Notes under the pieces: generated by a model | Database searches by the model: none | What the model was told of the DNA's origin: nothing | What the model saw: the letters and a program-made list of their open reading frames with translations, nothing else | Position numbers and translations under genes: made by a program | From: Auanema rhodensis | Taxonomy: Eukaryota > Nematoda > Chromadorea > Rhabditida > Rhabditidae | NCBI GenBank assembly: GCA_964057225.1 | Contig: CAXKVF010000102.1 | Coordinates: forward strand, 1-64,000 | DNA: 64,000 bases | Reading direction: 5' to 3' | Shown here: one piece after another, positions 10,561-24,819 of the stretch | Position numbering within the stretch: position 1 is the stretch's first letter | Layout of the letters: every line of letters starts with the position of its first letter

Positions 10561-13200
10561 TAACTCGCTTCACGTGAAAGATAAAGAGATGCGGTTTTTA
10601 AAATTAGATTCTCCATGTCCATATTAGTCTAAAAACCAATTTTTATTGATATTGGTGCATGGTAACCATGACTTTGAAATTTACGTGAACTTTAATTTAT
10701 GCTAATTAAATGTACATGTGATGTGCACTTGGTATGTAACTCGCTTCACGTGAAAGATAAAGAGATGCGGTTTTCAAAATTAGATTCCCCATGTCCATAT
10801 TAGTCTAAAAACAAATTTTTATTGATATTGGTTCATGGTAAACATGACTTTGAAATTTACGTGAACTTTAATTTATGCTAATTAAATGTACACGTGATGT
10901 GCACTTGGTATGTAACTCGCTTCACGTGAAAGATAAAGAGATGCGGTTTTTAAAATTAGATTCTCCATGTCCATATTAGTCTAAAAACCAATTTTTATTG
11001 ATATTGGTGCATGGTAACCATGACTTTGAAATTTACGTGAACTTTAATTTATGCTAATTAAATGTACATGTGATGTGCACTTGGTATGTAACTCGCTTCA
11101 CGTGAAAGATAAAGAGATGCGGTTTTCAAAATTAGATTCCCCATGTCCATATCAGTCTAAAAACAAATTTTTATTGATATTGGTTCATGGTAACCATGAC
11201 TTTGAAATTTACGTGAACTTTAATTTATGCTAATTAAATGTACACGTGATGTGCACTTGGTATGTAACTCGCTTCACGTGAAAGATAAAGAGATGCGGTT
11301 TTCAAAATTAGATTCCCCATGTCCATATCAGTCTAAAAACCAATTTTTATTGATATTGGTGCATGGTAACCATGACTTTGAAATTTACGTGAACTTTAAT
11401 TTATGCTAATTAAATGTACACGTGATGTGCACTTGGTATGTAACTCGCTTCACGTGAAAGATAAAGAGATGCGGTTTTCAAAATTAGATTCCCCATGTCC
11501 ATATTAGTCTAAAAACCAATTTTTATTGATATTGGTGCATGGTAACCATGACTTTGAAATTTACGTGAACTTTAATTTATGCTAATTAAATGTACACGTG
11601 ATGTGCACTTGGTATGTAACTCGCTTCACGTGAAAGATAAAGAGATGCGGTTTTCAAAATTAGATTCCCCATGTCCATATTAGTCTAAAAACAAATTTTT
11701 ATTGATATTGGTTCATGGTAACCATGACTTTGAAATTTACGTGAACTTTAATTTATGCTAATTAAATGTACACGTGATGTGCACTTGGTATGTAACTCGC
11801 TTCACGTGAAAGATAAAGAGATGCGGTTTTCAAAATTAGATTCCCCATGTCCATATTAGTCTAAAAACCAATTTTTATTGATATTGGTGCATGGTAACCA
11901 TGACTTTGAAATTTACGTGAACTTTAATTTATGCTAATTAAATGTACACGTGATGTGCACTTGGTATGTAACTCGCTTCACGTGAAAGATAAAGAGATGC
12001 GGTTTTCAAAATTAGATTCCCCATGTCCATATTAGTCTAAAAACAAATTTTTATTGATATTGGTTCATGGTAACCATGACTTTGAAATTTACGTGAACTT
12101 TAATTTATGCTAATTAAATGTACACGTGATGTGCACTTGGTATGTAACTCGCTTCACGTGAAAGATAAAGAGATGCGGTTTTCAAAATTAGATTCCCCAT
12201 GTCCATATTAGTCTAAAAACAAATTTTTATTGATATTGGTTCATGGTAACCATGACTTTGAAATTTACGTGAACTTTAATTTATGCTAATTAAATGTACA
12301 CGTGATGTGCACTTGGTATGTAACTCGCTTCACGTGAAAGATAAAGAGATGCGGTTTTCAAAATTAGATTCCCCATGTCCATATTAGTCTAAAAACAAAT
12401 TTTTATTGATATTGGTTCATGGTAAACATGACTTTGAAATTTACGTGAACTTTAATTTATGCTAATTAAATGTACACGTGATGTGCACTTGGTATGTAAC
12501 TCGCTTCACGTGAAAGATAAAGAGATGCGGTTTTTAAAATTAGATTCTCCATGTCCATATTAGTCTAAAAACCAATTTTTATTGATATTGGTGCATGGTA
12601 ACCATGACTTTGAAATTTACGTGAACTTTAATTTATGCTAATTAAATGTACATGTGATGTGCACTTGGTATGTAACTCGCTTCACGTGAAAGATAAAGAG
12701 ATGCGGTTTTCAAAATTAGATTCCCCATGTCCATATTAGTCTAAAAACCAATTTTTATTGATATTGGTGCATGGTAACCATGACTTTGAAATTTACGTAA
12801 ACTTTAATTTATGCTAATTAAATGTACACGTGATGTGCCCTTGGTATGTAACTCGCTTCACGTGAAAGATAAAGAGATACGGTTTTCAAAATTAGATTCC
12901 CCATGTCCATATTAGTCTAAAAACCAATTTTTATTGATATTGGTGCATGGTAACCATGACTTTGAAATTTACGTGAACTTTAATTTATGCTAATTAAATG
13001 TACACGTGATGTGCACTTGGTATGTAACTCGCTTCACGTGAAAGATAAAGAGATGCGGTTTTCAAAATTAGATTCCCCATGTCCATATTAGTCTAAAAAC
13101 AAATTTTTATTGATATTGGTTCATGGTAAACATGACTGTGAAATTTACGTGAACTTTAATTTATGCTAATTAAATGTACACGTGATGTGCACTTGGTATG
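10561..13200 (+). repeat. 15-monomer segment Y, duplicated at 19012-21651
   Basis: T39 markers at 10599, 10951 and 12535 correspond to 19050, 19402 and 20986, each offset 8451 bp (48 monomers plus the 3-bp insertion at 18833). The class order matches for all 15 monomers and diverges at the sixteenth (13201 is T39, 21652 is class B). Differences: CAG at 11153 is TAG in the copy; CGTAAAC at about 12799 and GACTGTG at about 13138 are private to this copy; GTCAAAA at about 21017 is private to the other. Confidence 0.88.
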
Positions 13201-13552
13201 TAACTCGCTTCACGTGAAAGATAAAGAGATGCGGTTTTTAAAATTAGATTCTCCATGTCCATATTAGTCTAAAAACCAATTTTTATTGATATTGGTGCAT
13301 GGTAACCATGACTTTGAAATTTACGTGAACTTTAATTTATGCTAATTAAATGTACATGTGATGTGCACTTGGTATGTAACTCGCTTCACGTGAAAGATAA
13401 AGAGATGCGGTTTTCAAAATTAGATTCCCCATGTCCATATTAGTCTAAAAACCAATTTTTATTGATATTGGTGCATGGTAACCATGACTTTGAAATTTAC
13501 GTGAACTTTAATTTATGCTAATTAAATGTACACGTGATGTGCACTTGGTATG

Positions 13553-16192
13553 TAACTCGCTTCACGTGAAAGATAAAGAGATGCGGTTTTCAAAATTAGA
13601 TTCCCCATGTCCATATTAGTCTAAAAACAAATTTTTATTGATATTGGTTCATGGTAAACATGACTTTGAAATTTACGTGAACTTTAATTTATGCTAATTA
13701 AATGTACACGTGATGTGCACTTGGTATGTAACTCGCTTCACGTGAAAGATAAAGAGATGCGGTTTTCAAAATTAGATTCCCCATGTCCATATTAGTCTAA
13801 AAACAAATTTTTATTGATATTGGTTCATGGTAAACATGACTTTGAAATTTACGTGAACTTTAATTTATGCTAATTAAATGTACACGTGATGTGCACTTGG
13901 TATGTAACTCGCTTCACGTGAAAGATAAAGAGATGCGGTTTTCAAAATTAGATTCCCCATGTCCATATTAGTCTAAAAACCAATTTTTATTGATATTGGT
14001 GCATGGTAACCATGACTTTGAAATTTACGTGAACTTTAATTTATGCTAATTAAATGTACACGTGATGTGCACTTGGTATGTAACTCGCTTCACGTGAAAG
14101 ATAAAGAGATGCGGTTTTCAAAATTAGATTCCCCATGTCCATATTAGTCTAAAAACAAATTTTTATTGATATTGGTTCATGGTAACCATGACTTTGAAAT
14201 TTACGTGAACTTTAATTTATGCTAATTAAATGTACACGTGATGTGCACTTGGTATGTAACTCGCTTCACGTGAAAGATAAAGAGATGCGGTTTTCAAAAT
14301 TAGATTCCCCATGTCCATATTAGTCTAAAAACCAATTTTTATTGATATTGGTGCATGGTAACCATGACTTTGAAATTTACGTGAACTTTAATTTATGCTA
14401 ATTAAATGTACACGTGATGTGCACTTGGTATGTAACTCGCTTCACGTGAAAGATAAAGAGATGCGGTTTTCAAAATTAGATTCCCCATGTCCATATTAGT
14501 CTAAAAACAAATTTTTATTGATATGGGTTCATGGTAACCATGACTTTGAAATTTACGTGAACTTTAATTTATGCTAATTAAATGTACACGTGATGTGCAC
14601 TTGGTATGTAACTCGCTTCACGTGAAAGATAAAGAGATGCGGTTTTCAAAATTAGATTCCCCATGTCCATATTAGTCTAAAAACAAATTTTTATTGATAT
14701 TGGTTCATGGTAACCATGACTTTGAAATTTACGTGAACTTTAATTTATGCTAATTAAATGTACACGTGATGTGCACTTGGTATGTAACTCGCTTCACGTG
14801 AAAGATAAAGAGATGCGGTTTTCAAAATTAGATTCCCCATGTCCATATTAGTCTAAAAACAAATTTTTATTGATATTGGTTCATGGTAAACATGACTTTG
14901 AAATTTACGTGAACTTTAATTTATGCTAATTAAATGTACACGTGATGTGCACTTGGTATGTAACTCGCTTCACGTGAAAGATAAAGAGATGCGGTTTTTA
15001 AAATTAGATTCTCCATGTCCATATTAGTCTAAAAACCAATTTTTATTGATATTGGTGCATGGTAACCATGACTTTGAAATTTACGTGAACTTTAATTTAT
15101 GCTAATTAAATGTACATGTGATGTGCACTTGGTATGTAACTCGCTTCACGTGAAAGATAAAGAGATGCGGTTTTCAAAATTAGATTCCCCATGTCCATAT
15201 TAGTCTAAAAACCAATTTTTATTGATATTGGTGCATGGTAACCATGACTTTGAAATTTACGTGAACTTTAATTTATGCTAATTAAATGTACACGTGATGT
15301 GCCCTTGGTATGTAACTCGCTTCACGTGAAAGATAAAGAGATACGGTTTTCAAAATTAGATTCCCCATGTCCATATTAGTCTAAAAACCAATTTTTATTG
15401 ATATTGGTGCATGGTAACCATGACTTTGAAATTTACGTGAACTTTAATTTATGCTAATTAAATGTACACGTGATGTGCACTTGGTATGTAACTCGCTTCA
15501 CGTGAAAGATAAAGAGATGCGGTTTTCAAAATTAGATTCCCCATGTCCATATTAGTCTAAAAACAAATTTTTATTGATATTGGTTCATGGTAAACATGAC
15601 TTTGAAATTTACGTGAACTTTAATTTATGCTAATTAAATGTACACGTGATGTGCACTTGGTATGTAACTCGCTTCACGTGAAAGATAAAGAGATGCGGTT
15701 TTCAAAATTAGATTCCCCATGTCCATATTAGTCTAAAAACAAATTTTTATTGATATTGGTTCATGGTAAACATGACTTTGAAATTTACGTGAACTTTAAT
15801 TTATGCTAATTAAATGTACACGTGATGTGCACTTGGTATGTAACTCGCTTCACGTGAAAGATAAAGAGATGCGGTTTTCAAAATTAGATTCCCCATGTCC
15901 ATATTAGTCTAAAAACCAATTTTTATTGATATTGGTGCATGGTAACCATGACTTTGAAATTTACGTGAACTTTAATTTATGCTAATTAAATGTACACGTG
16001 ATGTGCACTTGGTATGTAACTCGCTTCACGTGAAAGATAAAGAGATGCGGTTTTCAAAATTAGATTCCCCATGTCCATATTAGTCTAAAAACCAATTTTT
16101 ATTGATATTGGTGCATGGTAACCATGACTTTGAAATTTACGTGAACTTTAATTTATGCTAATTAAATGTACACGTGATGTGCACTTGGTATG
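13553..16192 (+). repeat. Segment X', copy of 7745-10384
   Basis: Fifteen monomers with the same class and marker sequence as 7745-10384. G93 is at 14525 (partner 8717), T39 at 14999 (partner 9191), and the C168/A31 pair at 15137-15488 (partner 9329-9680). Monomers 13201-13552 between Y and X' are T39 and class A. Confidence 0.88.
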
Positions 16193-18304
16193 TAACTCGC
16201 TTCACGTGAAAGATAAAGAGATGCGGTTTTCAAAATTAGATTCCCCATGTCCATATTAGTCTAAAAACAAATTTTTATTGATATGGGTTCATGGTAACCA
16301 TGACTTTGAAATTTACGTGAACTTTAATTTATGCTAATTAAATGTACACGTGATGTGCACTTGGTATGTAACTCGCTTCACGTGAAAGATAAAGAGATGC
16401 GGTTTTCAAAATTAGATTCCCCATGTCCATATTAGTCTAAAAACAAATTTTTATTGATATTGGTTCATGGTAAACATGACTTTGAAATTTACGTGAACTT
16501 TAATTTATGCTAATTAAATGTACACGTGATGTGCACTTGGTATGTAACTCGCTTCACGTGAAAGATAAAGAGATGCGGTTTTCAAAATTAGATTCCCCAT
16601 GTCCATATTAGTCTAAAAACAAATTTTTATTGATATTGGTTCATGGTAAACATGACTTTGAAATTTACGTGAACTTTAATTTATGCTAATTAAATGTACA
16701 CGTGATGTGCACTTGGTATGTAACTCGCTTCACGTGAAAGATAAAGAGATGCGGTTTTCAAAATTAGATTCCCCATGTCCATATTAGTCTAAAAACAAAT
16801 TTTTATTGATATTGGTTCATGGTAAACATGACTTTGAAATTTACGTGAACTTTAATTTATGCTAATTAAATGTACACGTGATGTGCACTTGGTATGTAAC
16901 TCGCTTCACGTGAAAGATAAAGAGATACGGTTTTCAAAATTAGATTCCCCATGTCCATATTAGTCTAAAAACCAATTTTTATTGATATTGGTGCATGGTA
17001 ACCATGACTTTGAAATTTACGTGAACTTTAATTTATGCTAATTAAATGTACACGTGATGTGCACTTGGTATGTAACTCGCTTCACGTGAAAGATAAAGAG
17101 ATGCGGTTTTCAAAATTAGATTCCCCATGTCCATATTAGTCTAAAAACCAATTTTTATTGATATTGGTGCATGGTAACCATGACTTTGAAATTTACGTGA
17201 ACTTTAATTTATGCTAATTAAATGTACACGTGATGTGCACTTGGTATGTAACTCGCTTCACGTGAAAGATAAAGAGATGCGGTTTTCAAAATTAGATTCC
17301 CCATGTCCATATTAGTCTAAAAACCAATTTTTATTGATATTGGTGCATGGTAACCATGACTTTGAAATTTACGTGAACTTTAATTTATGCTAATTAAATG
17401 TACACGTGATGTGCACTTGGTATGTAACTCGCTTCACGTGAAAGATAAAGAGATGCGGTTTTCAAAATTAGATTCCCCATGTCCATATTAGTCTAAAAAC
17501 AAATTTTTATTGATATGGGTTCATGGTAACCATGACTTTGAAATTTACGTGAACTTTAATTTATGCTAATTAAATGTACACGTGATGTGCACTTGGTATG
17601 TAACTCGCTTCACGTGAAAGATAAAGAGATGCGGTTTTCAAAATTAGATTCCCCATGTCCATATTAGTCTAAAAACAAATTTTTATTGATATTGGTTCAT
17701 GGTAAACATGACTTTGAAATTTACGTGAACTTTAATTTATGCTAATTAAATGTACACGTGATGTGCACTTGGTATGTAACTCGCTTCACGTGAAAGATAA
17801 AGAGATGCGGTTTTCAAAATTAGATTCCCCATGTCCATATTAGTCTAAAAACAAATTTTTATTGATATTGGTTCATGGTAAACATGACTTTGAAATTTAC
17901 GTGAACTTTAATTTATGCTAATTAAATGTACACGTGATGTGCACTTGGTATGTAACTCGCTTCACGTGAAAGATAAAGAGATGCGGTTTTCAAAATTAGA
18001 TTCCCCATGTCCATATTAGTCTAAAAACAAATTTTTATTGATATTGGTTCATGGTAAACATGACTTTGAAATTTACGTGAACTTTAATTTATGCTAATTA
18101 AATGTACACGTGATGTGCACTTGGTATGTAACTCGCTTCACGTGAAAGATAAAGAGATACGGTTTTCAAAATTAGATTCCCCATGTCCATATTAGTCTAA
18201 AAACCAATTTTTATTGATATTGGTGCATGGTAACCATGACTTTGAAATTTACGTGAACTTTAATTTATGCTAATTAAATGTACACGTGATGTGCACTTGG
18301 TATG
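16193..18304 (+). repeat. 7-mer HOR, one full and one five-monomer copy (1232 bp period)
   Basis: G93 at 16285 and 17517 lie 1232 bp apart. Order G93, B, B, B, A31, A, A in 16193-17424, then G93, B, B, B, A31 in 17425-18304. Here A31 follows a monomer with the ordinary GTGCAC end instead of C168, so the usual C168-A31 coupling has been broken. The last four monomers before the next HOR (18305-19011) are B, A, C and an elongated B. Confidence 0.82.
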
Positions 18305-18832
18305 TAACTCGCTTCACGTGAAAGATAAAGAGATGCGGTTTTCAAAATTAGATTCCCCATGTCCATATTAGTCTAAAAACAAATTTTTATTGATATTGGT
18401 TCATGGTAAACATGACTTTGAAATTTACGTGAACTTTAATTTATGCTAATTAAATGTACACGTGATGTGCACTTGGTATGTAACTCGCTTCACGTGAAAG
18501 ATAAAGAGATGCGGTTTTCAAAATTAGATTCCCCATGTCCATATTAGTCTAAAAACCAATTTTTATTGATATTGGTGCATGGTAACCATGACTTTGAAAT
18601 TTACGTGAACTTTAATTTATGCTAATTAAATGTACACGTGATGTGCACTTGGTATGTAACTCGCTTCACGTGAAAGATAAAGAGATGCGGTTTTCAAAAT
18701 TAGATTCCCCATGTCCATATTAGTCTAAAAACAAATTTTTATTGATATTGGTTCATGGTAACCATGACTTTGAAATTTACGTGAACTTTAATTTATGCTA
18801 ATTAAATGTACACGTGATGTGCACTTGGTATG

Positions 18833-19011
18833 TAACTCGCTTCACGTGAAAGATAAAGAGATGCGGTTTTTTTCAAAATTAGATTCCCCATGTCCATATT
18901 AGTCTAAAAACAAATTTTTATTGATATTGGTTCATGGTAAACATGACTTTGAAATTTACGTGAACTTTAATTTATGCTAATTAAATGTACACGTGATGTG
19001 CACTTGGTATG
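18833..19011 (+). repeat. 179-bp monomer with +3 T insertion
   Basis: The T tract after GCGG is seven long (18867-18873) where all other full-length monomers have four or, with T39, five. This is the only insertion in the window and the first length change after 107 exact monomers. Slippage in the T tract is the simplest explanation. Confidence 0.9.
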
Positions 19012-21651
19012 TAACTCGCTTCACGTGAAAGATAAAGAGATGCGGTTTTTAAAATTAGATTCTCCATGTCCATATTAGTCTAAAAACCAATTTTTATTGA
19101 TATTGGTGCATGGTAACCATGACTTTGAAATTTACGTGAACTTTAATTTATGCTAATTAAATGTACATGTGATGTGCACTTGGTATGTAACTCGCTTCAC
19201 GTGAAAGATAAAGAGATGCGGTTTTCAAAATTAGATTCCCCATGTCCATATTAGTCTAAAAACAAATTTTTATTGATATTGGTTCATGGTAAACATGACT
19301 TTGAAATTTACGTGAACTTTAATTTATGCTAATTAAATGTACACGTGATGTGCACTTGGTATGTAACTCGCTTCACGTGAAAGATAAAGAGATGCGGTTT
19401 TTAAAATTAGATTCTCCATGTCCATATTAGTCTAAAAACCAATTTTTATTGATATTGGTGCATGGTAACCATGACTTTGAAATTTACGTGAACTTTAATT
19501 TATGCTAATTAAATGTACATGTGATGTGCACTTGGTATGTAACTCGCTTCACGTGAAAGATAAAGAGATGCGGTTTTCAAAATTAGATTCCCCATGTCCA
19601 TATTAGTCTAAAAACAAATTTTTATTGATATTGGTTCATGGTAACCATGACTTTGAAATTTACGTGAACTTTAATTTATGCTAATTAAATGTACACGTGA
19701 TGTGCACTTGGTATGTAACTCGCTTCACGTGAAAGATAAAGAGATGCGGTTTTCAAAATTAGATTCCCCATGTCCATATCAGTCTAAAAACCAATTTTTA
19801 TTGATATTGGTGCATGGTAACCATGACTTTGAAATTTACGTGAACTTTAATTTATGCTAATTAAATGTACACGTGATGTGCACTTGGTATGTAACTCGCT
19901 TCACGTGAAAGATAAAGAGATGCGGTTTTCAAAATTAGATTCCCCATGTCCATATTAGTCTAAAAACCAATTTTTATTGATATTGGTGCATGGTAACCAT
20001 GACTTTGAAATTTACGTGAACTTTAATTTATGCTAATTAAATGTACACGTGATGTGCACTTGGTATGTAACTCGCTTCACGTGAAAGATAAAGAGATGCG
20101 GTTTTCAAAATTAGATTCCCCATGTCCATATTAGTCTAAAAACAAATTTTTATTGATATTGGTTCATGGTAACCATGACTTTGAAATTTACGTGAACTTT
20201 AATTTATGCTAATTAAATGTACACGTGATGTGCACTTGGTATGTAACTCGCTTCACGTGAAAGATAAAGAGATGCGGTTTTCAAAATTAGATTCCCCATG
20301 TCCATATTAGTCTAAAAACCAATTTTTATTGATATTGGTGCATGGTAACCATGACTTTGAAATTTACGTGAACTTTAATTTATGCTAATTAAATGTACAC
20401 GTGATGTGCACTTGGTATGTAACTCGCTTCACGTGAAAGATAAAGAGATGCGGTTTTCAAAATTAGATTCCCCATGTCCATATTAGTCTAAAAACAAATT
20501 TTTATTGATATTGGTTCATGGTAACCATGACTTTGAAATTTACGTGAACTTTAATTTATGCTAATTAAATGTACACGTGATGTGCACTTGGTATGTAACT
20601 CGCTTCACGTGAAAGATAAAGAGATGCGGTTTTCAAAATTAGATTCCCCATGTCCATATTAGTCTAAAAACAAATTTTTATTGATATTGGTTCATGGTAA
20701 CCATGACTTTGAAATTTACGTGAACTTTAATTTATGCTAATTAAATGTACACGTGATGTGCACTTGGTATGTAACTCGCTTCACGTGAAAGATAAAGAGA
20801 TGCGGTTTTCAAAATTAGATTCCCCATGTCCATATTAGTCTAAAAACAAATTTTTATTGATATTGGTTCATGGTAAACATGACTTTGAAATTTACGTGAA
20901 CTTTAATTTATGCTAATTAAATGTACACGTGATGTGCACTTGGTATGTAACTCGCTTCACGTGAAAGATAAAGAGATGCGGTTTTTAAAATTAGATTCTC
21001 CATGTCCATATTAGTCAAAAAACCAATTTTTATTGATATTGGTGCATGGTAACCATGACTTTGAAATTTACGTGAACTTTAATTTATGCTAATTAAATGT
21101 ACATGTGATGTGCACTTGGTATGTAACTCGCTTCACGTGAAAGATAAAGAGATGCGGTTTTCAAAATTAGATTCCCCATGTCCATATTAGTCTAAAAACC
21201 AATTTTTATTGATATTGGTGCATGGTAACCATGACTTTGAAATTTACGTGAACTTTAATTTATGCTAATTAAATGTACACGTGATGTGCCCTTGGTATGT
21301 AACTCGCTTCACGTGAAAGATAAAGAGATACGGTTTTCAAAATTAGATTCCCCATGTCCATATTAGTCTAAAAACCAATTTTTATTGATATTGGTGCATG
21401 GTAACCATGACTTTGAAATTTACGTGAACTTTAATTTATGCTAATTAAATGTACACGTGATGTGCACTTGGTATGTAACTCGCTTCACGTGAAAGATAAA
21501 GAGATGCGGTTTTCAAAATTAGATTCCCCATGTCCATATTAGTCTAAAAACAAATTTTTATTGATATTGGTTCATGGTAAACATGACTTTGAAATTTACG
21601 TGAACTTTAATTTATGCTAATTAAATGTACACGTGATGTGCACTTGGTATG
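19012..21651 (+). repeat. Segment Y', copy of 10561-13200
   Basis: Fifteen monomers repeating segment Y. The 3' part (20948-21827: T39, C168, A31, B, B) is itself repeated at 21828-22707 as a 5-mer of 880 bp, with T39 at 20986 and 21866. Confidence 0.87.
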
Positions 21652-24600
21652 TAACTCGCTTCACGTGAAAGATAAAGAGATGCGGTTTTCAAAATTAGAT
21701 TCCCCATGTCCATATTAGTCTAAAAACAAATTTTTATTGATATTGGTTCATGGTAAACATGACTTTGAAATTTACGTGAACTTTAATTTATGCTAATTAA
21801 ATGTACACGTGATGTGCACTTGGTATGTAACTCGCTTCACGTGAAAGATAAAGAGATGCGGTTTTTAAAATTAGATTCTCCATGTCCATATTAGTCTAAA
21901 AACCAATTTTTATTGATATTGGTGCATGGTAACCATGACTTTGAAATTTACGTGAACTTTAATTTATGCTAATTAAATGTACATGTGATGTGCACTTGGT
22001 ATGTAACTCGCTTCACGTGAAAGATAAAGAGATGCGGTTTTCAAAATTAGATTCCCCATGTCCATATTAGTCTAAAAACCAATTTTTATTGATATTGGTG
22101 CATGGTAACCATGACTTTGAAATTTACGTGAACTTTAATTTATGCTAATTAAATGTACACGTGATGTGCCCTTGGTATGTAACTCGCTTCACGTGAAAGA
22201 TAAAGAGATACGGTTTTCAAAATTAGATTCCCCATGTCCATATTAGTCTAAAAACCAATTTTTATTGATATTGGTGCATGGTAACCATGACTTTGAAATT
22301 TACGTGAACTTTAATTTATGCTAATTAAATGTACACGTGATGTGCACTTGGTATGTAACTCGCTTCACGTGAAAGATAAAGAGATGCGGTTTTCAAAATT
22401 AGATTCCCCATGTCCATATTAGTCTAAAAACAAATTTTTATTGATATTGGTTCATGGTAAACATGACTTTGAAATTTACGTGAACTTTAATTTATGCTAA
22501 TTAAATGTACACGTGATGTGCACTTGGTATGTAACTCGCTTCACGTGAAAGATAAAGAGATGCGGTTTTCAAAATTAGATTCCCCATGTCCATATTAGTC
22601 TAAAAACAAATTTTTATTGATATTGGTTCATGGTAAACATGACTTTGAAATTTACGTGAACTTTAATTTATGCTAATTAAATGTACACGTGATGTGCACT
22701 TGGTATGTAACTCGCTTCACGTGAAAGATAAAGAGATGCGGTTTTCAAAATTAGATTCCCCATGTCCATATTAGTCTAAAAACCAATTTTTATTGATATT
22801 GGTGCATGGTAACCATGACTTTGAAATTTACGTGAACTTTAATTTATGCTAATTAAATGTACACGTGATGTGCACTTGGTATGTAACTCGCTTCACGTAA
22901 AAGATAAAGAGATGCGGTTTTCAAAATTAGATTCCCCATGTCCATATTAGTCTAAAAACAAATTTTTATTGATATTGGTTCATGGTAACCATGACTTTGA
23001 AATTTACGTGAACTTTAATTTATGCTAATTAAATGTACACGTGATGTGCACTTGGTATGTAACTCGCTTCACGTGAAAGATAAAGAGATGCGGTTTTCAA
23101 AATTAGATTCCCCATGTCCATATTAGTCTAAAAACCAATTTTTATTGATATTGGTGCATGGTAACCATGACTTTGAAATTTACGTGAACTTTAATTTATG
23201 CTAATTAAATGTACACGTGATGTGCACTTGGTATGTAACTCGCTTCACGTGAAAGATAAAGAGATGCGGTTTTCAAAATTAGATTCCCCATGTCCATATT
23301 AGTCTAAAAACAAATTTTTATTGATATTGGTTCATGGTAACCATGACTTTGAAATTTACGTGAACTTTAATTTATGCTAATTAAATGTACACGTGATGTG
23401 CACTTGGTATGTAACTCGCTTCACGTGAAAGATAAAGAGATGCGGTTTTCAAAATTAGATTCCCCATGTCCATATTAGTCTAAAAACAAATTTTTATTGA
23501 TATTGGTTCATGGTAAACATGACTTTGAAATTTACGTGAACTTTAATTTATGCTAATTAAATGTACATGTGATGTGCACTTGGTATGTAACTCGCTTCAC
23601 GTGAAAGATAAAGAGATGCGGTTTTCAAAATTAGATTCCCCATGTCCATATTAGTCTAAAAACCAATTTTTATTGATATTGGTGCATGGTAACCATGACT
23701 TTGAAATTTACGTGAACTTTAATTTATGCTAATTAAATGTACACGTGATGTGCACTTGGTATGTAACTCGCTTCACGTGAAAGATAAAGAGATGCGGTTT
23801 TCAAAATTAGATTCCCCATGTCCATATTAGTCTAAAAACAAATTTTTATTGATATTGGTTCATGGTAAACATGACTTTGAAATTTACGTGAACTTTAATT
23901 TATGCTAATTAAATGTACACGTGATGTGCACTTGGTATGTAACTCGCTTCACGTGAAAGATAAAGAGATGCGGTTTTCAAAATTAGATTCCCCATGTCCA
24001 TATTAGTCTAAAAACAAATTTTTATTGATATTGGTTCATGGTAAACATGACTTTGAAATTTACGTGAACTTTAATTTATGCTAATTAAATGTACACGTGA
24101 TGTGCACTTGGTATGTAACTCGCTTCACGTGAAAGATAAAGAGATGCGGTTTTTAAAATTAGATTCTCCATGTCCATATTAGTCTAAAAACCAATTTTTA
24201 TTGATATTGGTGCATGGTAACCATGACTTTGAAATTTACGTGAACTTTAATTTATGCTAATTAAATGTACATGTGATGTGCACTTGGTATGTAACTCGCT
24301 TCACGTGAAAGATAAAGAGATGCGGTTTTCAAAATTAGATTCCCCATGTCCATATTAGTCTAAAAACCAATTTTTATTGATATTGGTGCATGGTAACCAT
24401 GACTTTGAAATTTACGTGAACTTTAATTTATGCTAATTAAATGTACACGTGATGTGCCCTTGGTATGTAACTCGCTTCACGTGAAAGATAAAGAGATACG
24501 GTTTTCAAAATTAGATTCCCCATGTCCATATTAGTCTAAAAACCAATTTTTATTGATATTGGTGCATGGTAACCATGACTTTGAAATTTACGTGAACTTT

Positions 24601-24819
24601 AATTTATGCTAATTAAATGTACACGTGATGTGCACTTGGTATGTAACTCGCTTCACGTGAAAAATAAAGAGATGCGGTTTTCAAAATTAGATTCCCCATG
24701 TCCATATTAGTCTAAAAACAAATTTTTATTGATATTGGTTCATGGTAAACATGACTTTGAAATTTACGTGAACTTTAATTTATGCTAATTAAATGTACAC
24801 GTGATGTGCACTTGGTATG
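21652..24819 (+). repeat. Eighteen monomers, transition zone; last occurrence of C168/A31
   Basis: Contains the second copy of an 880-bp 5-mer (21828-22707), then mixed A, B and C monomers, then T39, C168, A31 (24116-24643). The C168-A31 pair is not seen after about 24.6 kb. A class B monomer with T157 lies at 23412, CACGTAAA at 22884, and AAAATAAAG at 24644. The start of the next HOR at 24820 is sharp. Confidence 0.8.

Noticed and set aside
11051-11233. 60-codon open frame running through one monomer into the next
   Set aside because: It exists only because TAG became CAG at 11153. 176 is not a multiple of 3, so each monomer shifts frame and the reading ends in the next copy. It has no coding bias, promoter or relatives, and its protein is just translated satellite.
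11227-11409. Second 60-codon open frame, overlapping the first
   Set aside because: Same cause (CAG at 11329). It is the same translation one monomer later, differing at two residues, and starts in the ATGCTAA word where the previous frame stops. Satellite artefact.
19678-19860. Third 60-codon open frame, identical to the second
   Set aside because: It is the duplicate copy of the 11227 frame within segment Y', offset 8451 bp. Its preservation follows from the recent duplication and not from selection on a protein.
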